A DNA stretch of 64,000 nucleotides from Bifidobacterium asteroides (GTDB lineage Bacteria > Actinomycetota > Actinomycetes > Actinomycetales > Bifidobacteriaceae). Each line of letters opens with the position of its first letter. Position 1 is the first letter of the stretch. Positions 17,984-26,081 of this stretch are shown here, one piece after another. The notes below the pieces were generated by a model, which had not been told where the DNA came from, ran no database searches, and saw only the letters and a program-made list of their open reading frames with translations. Location of the stretch: assembly GCF_003202695.1 (NCBI RefSeq), contig NZ_QGLL01000009.1, positions 124,001 through 188,000 on the forward strand. Reading direction: 5' to 3'. The position numbers and the translations under genes were made by a program.

Positions 17984-19555
17984 TCATCCCTGATCCAAGG
18001 CCAGCAGGTCGTCAATGGTCTGTCGCCGCAGCATCAGATGGGCGCCGGACTGGTCCAGACCGACCACAGGAGGGATCAGGGCCTGGTTATAGTTGCTGGC
18101 CATGGTCCGTCCGTAGGCACCGGTCACCGGCACCAAAAGCAGGTCACCTCGGCGGATGTCCGCAGGCAGAAGCACCTTCTGCACCAGAATATCCCCCGAT
18201 TCACAGTGCTTGCCCACCACACGGCCCTGAATCCTGTCCGCGCTGCCGTGCCGGTTGGCCAGAACAGCCGTGTATTCGGCCCCGTAGAGGGCCGGACGGA
18301 TGTTGTCGCTCATGCCGCCATCAACCGAAACGTAGGTGCGCACGCTTCCGTCAGACAGGAAGACTGGCTTGACGGTGCCCACCCGATACAGGCTCATGCC
18401 GCAGGGAGCCACGATCCAGCGGCCGGGCTCGAAGGCGATGACTGGCATTGGCATGCCCAGTCGACGGTTGACGGCTGTCATGTCGACCCCCAGACTGGTC
18501 AGGGTCTGATCCAGATCCATCCGATCCTCATTCGGAGTGTAGGGCACGGAAAAACCGCCGCCCAGATCCACCTCGGGCATCAAATATCCGTCGGTGGCCC
18601 AGAAGGTGTGCCTCAGCAGCATCATGCGTCGGGCGGCCTCGATGAAGGCCGAGGAATCATGGATCTGGGAGCCGATATGGGTATGGATGCCTACCAGTTC
18701 CAGTTCCTGCTCATGGGAGCGAATCTCCTCGAGCAGGGCGATAGCCGGTCCGTCGGCTAGAGCGGACATGGCTTTGATTCGGGCAGGATCAGCTGGTTCG
18801 TCGGATCTGTTGGCAGTCGAATACAGGGCCGAAGAGAACGGTGATACCACGGAATCGCCAGGAGCAGAGGACCGATCTTTCTTCGCGGCCGCCGAAGCAT
18901 CTGCCCCGGCCTGTCCAGAGGCTCCAGGCTCAGGGCCAAGGTCCAGCAGGCCCACATCGGTGCCCTGGGACAGCAGGGGGATGCCGAACTTCTGATCCTC
19001 ATGGGCAGTCGAGATGTACTCGTGTCCGCCGGCATGCACGCCTACAGTCACCCGGAGCATGACCCTGGCACGACGCCCCTGCGCCCTTGCAGCAGCGGCG
19101 ATTCGGGCAGGCTCATCAGGCGCATCGACGACGATGGCCCTATAGCCCTCCCTGACAGCCAGATCGATCTCCTGGTCGGACTTGTTGTTGCCGTGCAGAA
19201 CCAGACGACGGCCAGGGGCGCCGGCAGCCTGGGCGATCAGCATCTCGCCCAGGGAACAGGTGTCGATATCCAGCCCTTCGCGCAGCATGATCCGCACGGT
19301 CTCCTTGCTGAGAAAGGCCTTGCCGGCATAGCTGACCCTGGTGGTCGCACCACCCAGGTCTCGCAGAGCAGCTTGGCGGAAGGCCGAGGCCCGTTCCGCC
19401 ATCATCGCCGTATCCATCAGATACAAGGGGGTGCCGTAACGCTTGGCCAGGTCCTCCATTGAGCACCCATGCATGGTCAGCATGCCCTGGCTGTCCCGCT
19501 GCAGAGCGCCAGGCCAGAACCCGTCGGACCCTAGCCCACACATCCGTGTTTCCAT
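17984..19555 (-). CDS. lysA: Diaminopimelate decarboxylase
   Basis: This fold-type III PLP enzyme has the PLP lysine in VSYAGKAFLSKE (about residue 79), the HTHIGSQI segment, and a C-terminal ESGDIL region with the active-site Cys nearby. It makes lysine from meso-diaminopimelate. It is longer than usual (523 residues) because of a Ser/Ala/Asp-rich insertion at ~197-270 between two core strands. The frame opens at a TTG at 19558, but GGGAGG sits 6 bases before the ATG at 19555. It lies 26 bp downstream of argS. Confidence 0.94.
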   Translation of the reverse strand: METRMCGLGSDGFWPGALQRDSQGMLTMHGCSMEDLAKRYGTPLYLMDTAMMAERASAFRQAALRDLGGATTRVSYAGKAFLSKETVRIMLREGLDIDTCSLGEMLIAQAAGAPGRRLVLHGNNKSDQEIDLAVREGYRAIVVDAPDEPARIAAAARAQGRRARVMLRVTVGVHAGGHEYISTAHEDQKFGIPLLSQGTDVGLLDLGPEPGASGQAGADASAAAKKDRSSAPGDSVVSPFSSALYSTANRSDEPADPARIKAMSALADGPAIALLEEIRSHEQELELVGIHTHIGSQIHDSSAFIEAARRMMLLRHTFWATDGYLMPEVDLGGGFSVPYTPNEDRMDLDQTLTSLGVDMTAVNRRLGMPMPVIAFEPGRWIVAPCGMSLYRVGTVKPVFLSDGSVRTYVSVDGGMSDNIRPALYGAEYTAVLANRHGSADRIQGRVVGKHCESGDILVQKVLLPADIRRGDLLLVPVTGAYGRTMASNYNQALIPPVVGLDQSGAHLMLRRQTIDDLLALDQG

Positions 19556-19581
19556 CAACGACCTCCCGGCGACTCTGAGGA

Positions 19582-21339
19582 TTACATACGGTCCGGGGCC
19601 TGGACGCCCAGCAGTTCCAGGCCGTTGGCGATGACCTGCTGCACAGCGTCATTGAGACGCAGACGCGCCGCCGCACGGGCTGGCTGTGGATTCCTGTCCT
19701 CGTCCTGGTCCAGATCCGCTCGGCCGGTCGGCTCCATGGGCACCACGCGCTCCAGGTTGTACCAGCGGTGATAGACCCCGGCCAGCTGCTCCAGGTAGTG
19801 GGCCACCCGGTGTGGGGCCTTCTGGTCGCCGGCAGTCTGAACCACATTGGGGTAGAGGGCCAGAACGCCCAGAATATCGTTGTCAGCAGCAGTGTCCAGC
19901 AGGGACAGATCAGCTCCGGAACGGTCGATACCTGCCTGGGCTGCGTTTCGATCCACGTTTTTAGAACGGGCGTGCGCGTACTGCACGTAGTAGACGGGAT
20001 TGTCGTTGGTATGCGAGGCCAGCAGGTCCAGGTCGATGTCCACGCTCTGGTTGTAGTCGGTGCGGGCCAGGGAGTACCGGGCAGCGTCCACGCCTACGGC
20101 ATCCACCAGATCGTCAATGGTGACCACGTTGCCTGCCCGCTTGCTCATGCGCACGGCCTGGCCATCCTTGATGACATTGACCAGCTGGCCGATCAGGATC
20201 TGCATGTTCACCCCGGGAGTATCCCCGAAGGCCGCACAGATGGCCATCATCCGGCCGATGTAGCCGTGATGGTCGGCGCCCAGCATATAGATGGCCTCGT
20301 CGCAGGGGTCCTTGGCCCTGCGTCTCTTGTTCAGGTAGTAGGCGATGTCTGCCGCCACGTAGGCTGCGTGACCGTCGGATTTGATGATCACCCGGTCCTT
20401 GTCGTCGCCGTAGGTGGTGGAGCGGAACCAGGTAGCCCCGTCCTTCTCGAAGATGTCGCCCTTGGCCCGCAGCTCCTCAATGGCCCGGTCCACCTGGCCG
20501 GACTCATACAGACTGTTCTCATGGAACCAGACATCGAAATTGACCCGGAAGTCACGCATGGACTGCTGAATCTCGGCGAACATCATGGGCACGGCCCGGG
20601 TGCGGAAGGCCTCGCGCTGGGGACTGTCACCCTCGGCGCCGTCCTCGTCGCGCACCCTGGGCATGGCCAGGATATCCTGCCCCTCGTCGGCGGCTTCCTT
20701 GACCACCCGCGAGGCGATCTCATCAATATAGGAGCCCTTGTAGCCGTCAGCGGGCACGGGCTCGCCGTGCGCCGCCGCTACCAGCGAGCGGGAGAAGCGG
20801 TCAATCTGCGTGCCATGATCATTGAAGTAGTACTCCCTGACCACCTTGGCGCCGTTGGCCTCCAGGACACGGGCCATGGAGTCGCCCACGGCCGCCCAGC
20901 GCGTGCCGCCGATATGGATGGGGCCCGTGGGATTGGCCGAGACGAATTCCAGATTGAGCGTGCGCCCGCTCAGGTGATCGTTGCTTCCGAAAGAGGATCC
21001 CGCTTTCAGGACGGCATCGACAACGGCAGCCGCCGAGGCCGAGTCCAAGGCGATATTGATGAAGCCAGGACCTGCCACATCCACCTGCGCGATCCCATCG
21101 ACCTTTCGCAGAGCCTCAGCCAAGGTCTGGCCCAGCTCGGCAGGCCTCATACCGGCCTTCTTGGCCAGCTGCATGGCGATGTTGGTGGACCAGTCCCCGT
21201 GTGAACGGTCCTTGGGACGCATGACCGCCAGATGGTCGGCATCAGGAACCATGCCGGGCTCCAGGCTTCCCAGGTGGCCTGACTGGGCCATCTGAACAGC
21301 GGTCGAAGAGATGATACGGGCAAGTGCTTCAGGACTCAT
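19582..21339 (-). CDS. argS: Arginyl-tRNA synthetase
   Basis: The 585-residue class I synthetase has an N-terminal Add1-like domain, the HIGH-equivalent NPTGPIHIGGTRWAAVGD, the KMSK-equivalent VRMSKRAGNVV, and a C-terminal all-helical anticodon-binding domain. The open frame extends 45 codons upstream without similarity to ArgS. The chosen ATG (21337-21339) follows the -10-like TAGACT by 7 bases and has no real ribosome-binding site. It leads the argS-lysA-hom-thrB block, as in many actinobacteria. Confidence 0.96.
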   Translation of the reverse strand: MSPEALARIISSTAVQMAQSGHLGSLEPGMVPDADHLAVMRPKDRSHGDWSTNIAMQLAKKAGMRPAELGQTLAEALRKVDGIAQVDVAGPGFINIALDSASAAAVVDAVLKAGSSFGSNDHLSGRTLNLEFVSANPTGPIHIGGTRWAAVGDSMARVLEANGAKVVREYYFNDHGTQIDRFSRSLVAAAHGEPVPADGYKGSYIDEIASRVVKEAADEGQDILAMPRVRDEDGAEGDSPQREAFRTRAVPMMFAEIQQSMRDFRVNFDVWFHENSLYESGQVDRAIEELRAKGDIFEKDGATWFRSTTYGDDKDRVIIKSDGHAAYVAADIAYYLNKRRRAKDPCDEAIYMLGADHHGYIGRMMAICAAFGDTPGVNMQILIGQLVNVIKDGQAVRMSKRAGNVVTIDDLVDAVGVDAARYSLARTDYNQSVDIDLDLLASHTNDNPVYYVQYAHARSKNVDRNAAQAGIDRSGADLSLLDTAADNDILGVLALYPNVVQTAGDQKAPHRVAHYLEQLAGVYHRWYNLERVVPMEPTGRADLDQDEDRNPQPARAAARLRLNDAVQQVIANGLELLGVQAPDRM

Positions 21340-21346
21340 GCCCTCA

Positions 21347-21352
21347 AGTCTA
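21347..21352 (-). promoter_or_regulatory. Leaderless-type -10 element of argS
   Basis: TAGACT lies 7 bases upstream of the argS ATG, so the message would start at the initiation codon. Confidence 0.5.
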
Positions 21353-21382
21353 GCGACGGCGGGGACCAGCAACCGGCCTGTC

Positions 21383-21772
21383 TCAGGCCAGTGCCACAAC
21401 CTCAATCTCGACCAGAGCCCCCTTGGGGATGTCCGCACCGCCAAAAGCCACGCGGGCCGGCCGCACAGAGCCAATGAAAACCTGGGAGTAGGCCTGATCT
21501 ACCTGGGTGAAATCCTCCACCCGCCGCATAAGAATAGTGGCCTTGACCACCTTCTCCATACCGGTTCCAGCTGCATCCAGAATGTTCTTGATGTTCTTCA
21601 GGGCCTGAGTGGCCTGGTCAGCCGCAGTGCCATCCACAAGATCGCCAGTATCCGGGTCTATGCCCAGCTGTCCGGAGACGAAGACAAAGCCCCCGGCCTT
21701 CACGGCCTGGCTGTAGGCCCCCAAGGCCTGGGGCGCATATGGCGTGCCGATCTCTTCCGGTCCATCTTCCAT
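21383..21772 (-). CDS. ridA: RidA/YjgF family deaminase
   Basis: The 129-residue protein has the full family pattern: PQALGAYSQAVKAGGFVFVSGQLGIDP near the start, then QATQALKNIKNILDAAG, and a C-terminal PARVAFGGADIPKGALVEIEVVA that includes the Arg which binds the carboxylate of the substrate. Proteins of this family hydrolyse reactive enamines and imines formed by PLP enzymes. GAAAGGA precedes the ATG. It stands alone between argS and pyruvate oxidase on the same strand. The subgroup (true RidA versus Rid2-like) is not settled. Confidence 0.9.
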   Translation of the reverse strand: MEDGPEEIGTPYAPQALGAYSQAVKAGGFVFVSGQLGIDPDTGDLVDGTAADQATQALKNIKNILDAAGTGMEKVVKATILMRRVEDFTQVDQAYSQVFIGSVRPARVAFGGADIPKGALVEIEVVALA

Positions 21773-21875
21773 GGGTTCGTCCTTTCCTCAGGTCCGCCGC
21801 ACCCACGCCGGGCCGAAGCCCCGGGCGGACACCGTCCACTATAGGAGTGTCCGTCCGGCATAAGCGGTACCAGTC

Positions 21876-23630
21876 TCAGCCCTTGCTAGCCTCCTGGCCC
21901 ATCCAGTAGGCTAGCGAGCGCAGATCGCCGGCCTCGTAGGTCTTGACGAAGTTCTTGACCTGGTCCGGATCCGAGCAGGTCTCCGGGAACCGCATGTAGC
22001 GAGTATCCAGAGGACTGGCTCCTGTCAGCTTGATGTCAATGACCGAAGACCTGTCGGCCTTGCGGGCCTCGGAGAAGGCGTGGCGAGCATCGGCCACCGT
22101 GCGCACGGTGAAGCCCAAGGCACCCATGCCCTCGCCGATCTTGGCCCAGTCAGTGTCGGGCAGGTCCACTCCGCTCAGAGGCTGATGGCTGTCATCGCGC
22201 TGCTCGGCCTCGATGTAGCCCAGGGAGCGGTTGGAGAAGACCACGTTGATGACTGGGGCATGGTACTTGAGCTGTGCCATCACCTCCTCGCCGAGCATGG
22301 CGAATCCGCCGTCTCCGCTCAGGGAGTAGACGGTCGATTCCGGATGCTCCAGCTTGGCGGCCAATGCGGCCGGCACGGCGTAGCCCATGGTGGCATGCTT
22401 GCCAGAAACGGTCCAGCGGTTGGTAGGCTTCAGATGCAGCAGACGCAGGAAATCGATATCCACATTGCCCACGTCTGGAATAACGATGTCATTGTCCTCA
22501 AGCTGCTGATCGATGATGTGGTAGACGGGCTCGGGCCTCAGAGGCGTGCGAGTGTCCTCGGCGAAGGAGGCCAGCCACTGATCCCAGTTCTCCTTGCTGC
22601 GCAGGCAGGCCCTGTAGAAGACGGACTCCTCCTGGTCCTGACCAGCGGCGGTTATCGCCTTGAGGGTCTCGCGGGCATCGGCCTGGATGGCCAAGACCAC
22701 ATTGGCCTGGAAGCGCTTGCCCAGCTTGACCGGATCCAGATCGATCTGAATGACCTTGGTGTTGGGAGTGACGAACATGGACCCGAAGGGGTTGTCCGAA
22801 CCCACCCAGACTGTCAGATCCGAAGTATAGATGGCCTCCGTGGCGGTCTTGGTGGCTACACGTCCGGCCGACTGCAGGTAGGCAGGATAGGTGTCCTCCA
22901 CGATCCCCTTGGCCGGGAAAGTGGAGACCATGGGCATCTTGAAGCGCTGGGACATGGCGACCAGCTCATCGCGGGCTCCGGCAGCGCCCTGGCCGAAGTA
23001 CAGCAGCGGCGCTTTGGCGGACTGAATGATCTCCACTGCCTTGCTCACCTGGTCAGCCGCAGGCTTCAGAGGCTCCGGCTTGCGGAAGTTGGCCGCAGAT
23101 GCCACTGGGCGGTCGTCAATCTCGGCCCAGGCCAGGTCCTTGGGAATAATGACCACGGAGACCCCATGGTTGGCGTAGGCCCGGCGAATGGCCTCGTCCA
23201 CCAGGGCCGGCAGCCCTTGGGCATTAGTGGCGGCCCGGGCGAATACGGCCACATCGGTAAAGATTGGCACCTCGTCCATGGCCTGGAAGAAGTCGATGTT
23301 CATAAAGGCCTGGGGCACCTCGCCCACCAGAGCCAGCACCGGCACGCCGTCCTCACGAGCATCGTAGAGGCCGTTGAGCAGGTGGACCGCCCCGGGGCCC
23401 GACGAGCCGAAGCATACACCGATCCGGCCGGTCAGCTTGGCCTCTCCGGCGGCAGCCAGGGCTCCGGCCTCCTCATGACGGACCTGGATGAAGTCGATGC
23501 GCTCGCGCTCGTTGTGGATGGCATTCATCATGGAGTCGAAGGAGCCGCCGGGCAGACCGTAGATGCGCGGCACCCCCCACTGCTCCAGGACGTGAAGGAC
23601 GGCATCTCCTGCATTGATTCGATTGGCCAT
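21876..23630 (-). CDS. Pyruvate oxidase (thiamine diphosphate and FAD dependent)
   Basis: The 584-residue protein has the three-domain ThDP-enzyme layout. An N-terminal pyrimidine-binding domain carries the catalytic Glu region (QVRHEEAGALAAAGEAK), a middle FAD-binding domain follows, and a C-terminal domain carries the ThDP motif GDGGFAMLGEEV...NVVFSN. Similarity is to the Lactobacillus-type pyruvate oxidases (SpxB/Pox) rather than acetolactate synthase. These convert pyruvate, phosphate and oxygen to acetyl phosphate, CO2 and H2O2. AAAGGAG precedes the ATG. Such an enzyme would feed the same acetyl-phosphate pool as phosphoketolase and is uncommon in bifidobacteria. Confidence 0.87.
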   Translation of the reverse strand: MANRINAGDAVLHVLEQWGVPRIYGLPGGSFDSMMNAIHNERERIDFIQVRHEEAGALAAAGEAKLTGRIGVCFGSSGPGAVHLLNGLYDAREDGVPVLALVGEVPQAFMNIDFFQAMDEVPIFTDVAVFARAATNAQGLPALVDEAIRRAYANHGVSVVIIPKDLAWAEIDDRPVASAANFRKPEPLKPAADQVSKAVEIIQSAKAPLLYFGQGAAGARDELVAMSQRFKMPMVSTFPAKGIVEDTYPAYLQSAGRVATKTATEAIYTSDLTVWVGSDNPFGSMFVTPNTKVIQIDLDPVKLGKRFQANVVLAIQADARETLKAITAAGQDQEESVFYRACLRSKENWDQWLASFAEDTRTPLRPEPVYHIIDQQLEDNDIVIPDVGNVDIDFLRLLHLKPTNRWTVSGKHATMGYAVPAALAAKLEHPESTVYSLSGDGGFAMLGEEVMAQLKYHAPVINVVFSNRSLGYIEAEQRDDSHQPLSGVDLPDTDWAKIGEGMGALGFTVRTVADARHAFSEARKADRSSVIDIKLTGASPLDTRYMRFPETCSDPDQVKNFVKTYEAGDLRSLAYWMGQEASKG

Positions 23631-23899
23631 GTGATCTCCTTTGCTTCACCGCGGAAAGGAGGCTCCGCCACAACACGGAAACGTCTGTCCTCCCCGACGT
23701 TCGGTCTTACCCTTTCACTATGGCACCTGAAAACGAGGATACAAGCGGGCCAGGGGCCATATTCCTCAAAAGCTTAGTGATTCACCACACATATGGCGCA
23801 CGCATTTGATTATTCACCTGACTTGATGAGTGGCATTGCGAAAGGGAAAATCATCTCAAAGAAACCCCCTACGTGCTTGGTGCTCACAGAGGTTTGTTT

Positions 23900-23975
23900 T
23901 GGTGGGCTCGAAGGGATTCGAACCCTCGACCTTCTGTTCCGGAGACAGACGCTCTATCCGCTGAGCTACGAACCC
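23900..23975 (-). tRNA. tRNA-Arg (anticodon CCG)
   Basis: The minus strand gives acceptor GGGTTCG/CGAGCCC, anticodon arm TCTGT-CTCCGGA-ACAGA and T-arm GAGGG-TTCGAAT-CCCTT. Discriminator A is followed by an encoded CCA at 23900-23902. A -10-like TAGTAT lies upstream at 24012-24007. Confidence 0.96.
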
Positions 23976-24333
23976 GACAGCCACTTTCCAGTGGACAACA
24001 GAAACCATACTAGGACACTTTGCGCATTTTCGCACCCATGCGCGTCCTGACGTGTTGGCCTAGCTCCTGCCATTTTCGGCGTGTTACCGTAAAATTGCGC
24101 GTACCTGATAGGTATTGTGATGGCAAGGCCTCGTGTCACCGCCCCGGTTGCGCCATTGCATCCTCATGCGGTGGCACGAAGCCGCCAACATTCCCGGATG
24201 ATCTTCTCTCGGGATAATTCACACAGTAGTTCCTTCACCCGGCCATCACAAGCGACCTTCACATACTTGGACTCTAAGGTGTGCTTTGGACAGTGAATGG
24301 TGGCCGCGCCCGGCCTACCGTACCATGGGATAC
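23976..24333. other. Intergenic region between tRNA-Arg and the CYTH gene
   Basis: About 360 bp without a convincing gene. It should hold divergent promoters: TAGTAT at 24012-24007 (minus strand) with a weak -35 for tRNA-Arg, and TACCAT at 24321-24326 for the CYTH gene. A TTG-started frame entering from 24286 reads into the CYTH gene but has no start signal of its own. Confidence 0.5.
24321..24326 (+). promoter_or_regulatory. Leaderless-type -10 element of the CYTH gene
   Basis: TACCAT lies 7 bases before the ATG at 24334. It overlaps the alternative ATG at 24325, which argues against that upstream start. Confidence 0.4.
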
Positions 24334-24969
24334 ATGGCCATTGATGAGGACGAGGACGATTTCGAATTCGAGCGCAGATTCTTTTGCCGAAACCTTCCTC
24401 GGGAGCTGCTCGGGGAGAGCCGGCCGACCCTGATCGTGCAGAGCTACTACGTTCATGAGGACAACTTCGCCCTTAGGGTGCGTCTGCAGGGCCAGGTGAA
24501 CCCGGTGGTGCCCATGACGGCCCGAACCGATGCCCTGCACACTCTGCTTGAGGAAGGCGATCATTTCGATGCCGCCTCCATGACAGCCAAGGGTCCCTCC
24601 GTCGGCGGCACCCGCTATGAGGCCGAACGGGCCATCGATCCGGGAATCGCCCTGGAACTGATCCTGCGCGGCGGCATTCCCATCGTCAAGAACCGATATG
24701 GAGTCTGGCTGGACGAGGACTGGTGGAACCTGGATGTCTTCGGGGACGGCAACGCTCCCCTGGTGGTGGCGGAAGTGGAGCGGACCGGGCCAGTGACTGA
24801 CCTGACCATCCCTGATTTCTGCGCCACGGAGATCACGGACGACGCTCGATTTTCCAACGACGGGCTGGCCGACCACCCCTTTGGCGAATGGGCGGCAGAC
24901 TTCGACCAGGAACTCAAAGCCGAAGGGCCGCGCTTCCTGACCAACTTTGACGGGAACCGCGAGTCCTGA
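24334..24969 (+). CDS. CYTH-domain protein (triphosphate tunnel metalloenzyme-like)
   Basis: The protein (211 residues from this start) has the CYTH order of charged strand motifs. FEFERRFF near residue 10 corresponds to the ExExK signature, followed by the strand pairs IVQSYYV and FALRVRLQG, a basic patch VKNRYGV and the acidic strand VVAEVER. The C-terminal ITDDARFSNDGLADHPFGEW resembles the ending of many CYTH proteins. Such proteins bind triphosphate compounds and metal ions in a beta tunnel; known activities include inorganic triphosphatase, thiamine triphosphatase and adenylyl cyclase. Here Arg replaces the Lys of ExExK. Specific activity is unknown. It converges on the thioredoxin-like gene. 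Confidence 0.75.
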   Translation: MAIDEDEDDFEFERRFFCRNLPRELLGESRPTLIVQSYYVHEDNFALRVRLQGQVNPVVPMTARTDALHTLLEEGDHFDAASMTAKGPSVGGTRYEAERAIDPGIALELILRGGIPIVKNRYGVWLDEDWWNLDVFGDGNAPLVVAEVERTGPVTDLTIPDFCATEITDDARFSNDGLADHPFGEWAADFDQELKAEGPRFLTNFDGNRES

Positions 24970-24998
24970 CTCAGAAACCGGCCAACGTCGGCAACTGA

Positions 24999-25964
24999 TC
25001 AGTACAACAACGTGGACAGACGGCGACGGGCCTTGGCCAGCCGAGGATCCGTCGGTTCAGGAATGACGAAGTACTCCAGCAGACGACGGCGGATAGGATC
25101 GGTCTGATCCCGGTGCCCGGCCAGAAAGTCCAACAGGCGATCAAGAGCATCCTGGATCTGGCCGCCGATCATGTCCACGTCAGCCACATCCAACTGGGCC
25201 TGCAGATCGTCAGGAGCATCGGCAGCCGCCTGACGGACCTTGCGGACATCGGCTTGGGCTGAACGGGCCATCAGCAGGCACTTGGCCTGTTCACGCTTGG
25301 CCAGATCGTCAGTCGAATCAGCCTGGACCACTTTGCCGTAAGCCTCGGCTGCAGCTGCGTAGTCGCCCTCTTGGGCCAGTCGGTGGGCCTCCTGATGGGC
25401 AGGTGGAACAGCATCAGCCGCTGCCTGGCCAGCCTGGTCGTCCTCCTGCGGATCGTTGGTCTCCTGGTAGGGGGCGCTCCCAGTGATGCCGGCCTTCTGC
25501 GCCATCTGGACCACCTGGGGAATGAGCTGCTCGGTGATCTGGTTCAACTCCTCATCGGTGGGCAGCCCCTGCAGGATTGGCATGGGCCGGCCGGCCAGCA
25601 GGGCAAACAGGGCCGGAGCTCCCTGCACCTGGAAGGTCTGGGCGATCTGCGGATAAGATGCAATGTCGATGCGGGAGAGCTGAATGCGCCCCTCCTGACC
25701 GTTGACGGCTTGGGCCAAACGGGTAGCCAGGGGGAAGAGTCGGTCGTCGGTGGGCACCCAAAGCAGGATCAGAATAGGGAAGGTGGCTGAGGTCTGGACC
25801 ATAGCCTGGAAGCTGGATTCTGTGGTATCGATCACATAGCCGCCTGCAGCGGGCGCACCGCCCTGCTGGCCTGGCTCGGCATCGACCTGGTGTTTGAGCG
25901 CGCCCAGGTCGACCGCTCCTGCCAGAGAGAGGCCCGGCTGTCCCTGCCCGTCCTTGTTCGCCAT
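24999..25964 (-). CDS. Thioredoxin-fold/TPR co-chaperone-like protein (YbbN/CnoX type)
   Basis: Residues ~45-150 look like a thioredoxin fold, with FPILILLWVPTDD where the WCxxC motif would be, LSRIDIASYPQIAQTFQVQGAPALFALLAGRP after it, and the cis-Pro in GAPAL. The redox cysteines are missing. The C-terminal half (~190-321) has helical tetratricopeptide-like repeats (AHRLAQEGDYAAAAEAYGKVVQ). This layout matches YbbN/CnoX, which protects or hands substrates to chaperones. Without CxxC a reductase role is unlikely. AAGGAGG precedes the ATG. The 321-residue protein is cytosolic (no signal peptide). Confidence 0.75.
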   Translation of the reverse strand: MANKDGQGQPGLSLAGAVDLGALKHQVDAEPGQQGGAPAAGGYVIDTTESSFQAMVQTSATFPILILLWVPTDDRLFPLATRLAQAVNGQEGRIQLSRIDIASYPQIAQTFQVQGAPALFALLAGRPMPILQGLPTDEELNQITEQLIPQVVQMAQKAGITGSAPYQETNDPQEDDQAGQAAADAVPPAHQEAHRLAQEGDYAAAAEAYGKVVQADSTDDLAKREQAKCLLMARSAQADVRKVRQAAADAPDDLQAQLDVADVDMIGGQIQDALDRLLDFLAGHRDQTDPIRRRLLEYFVIPEPTDPRLAKARRRLSTLLY

Positions 25965-26081
25965 GTCAGTCCTCCTTAACCATGCGGTTGCCGACTGCAG
26001 CTTCGGCCCGCTCTGGATTGCATACTCCTGGAAGCCAATCTAGTCCGAGGCGCGGGCGTTCACCTAGCGCAATCCCGCCAC

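Noticed and set aside
22080-23777. 565-residue open frame on the plus strand across pyruvate oxidase
   Set aside because: It is the antisense shadow of a strongly supported gene; its residues (His/Gly/Leu/Gln-rich) follow from the complementary third-codon bias and match no family.
24286-24324. TTG start of the CYTH gene at 24286
   Set aside because: It has no ribosome-binding site or -10 hexamer, and its first codons resemble no CYTH protein. The ATG at 24334 has the leaderless-type signal.
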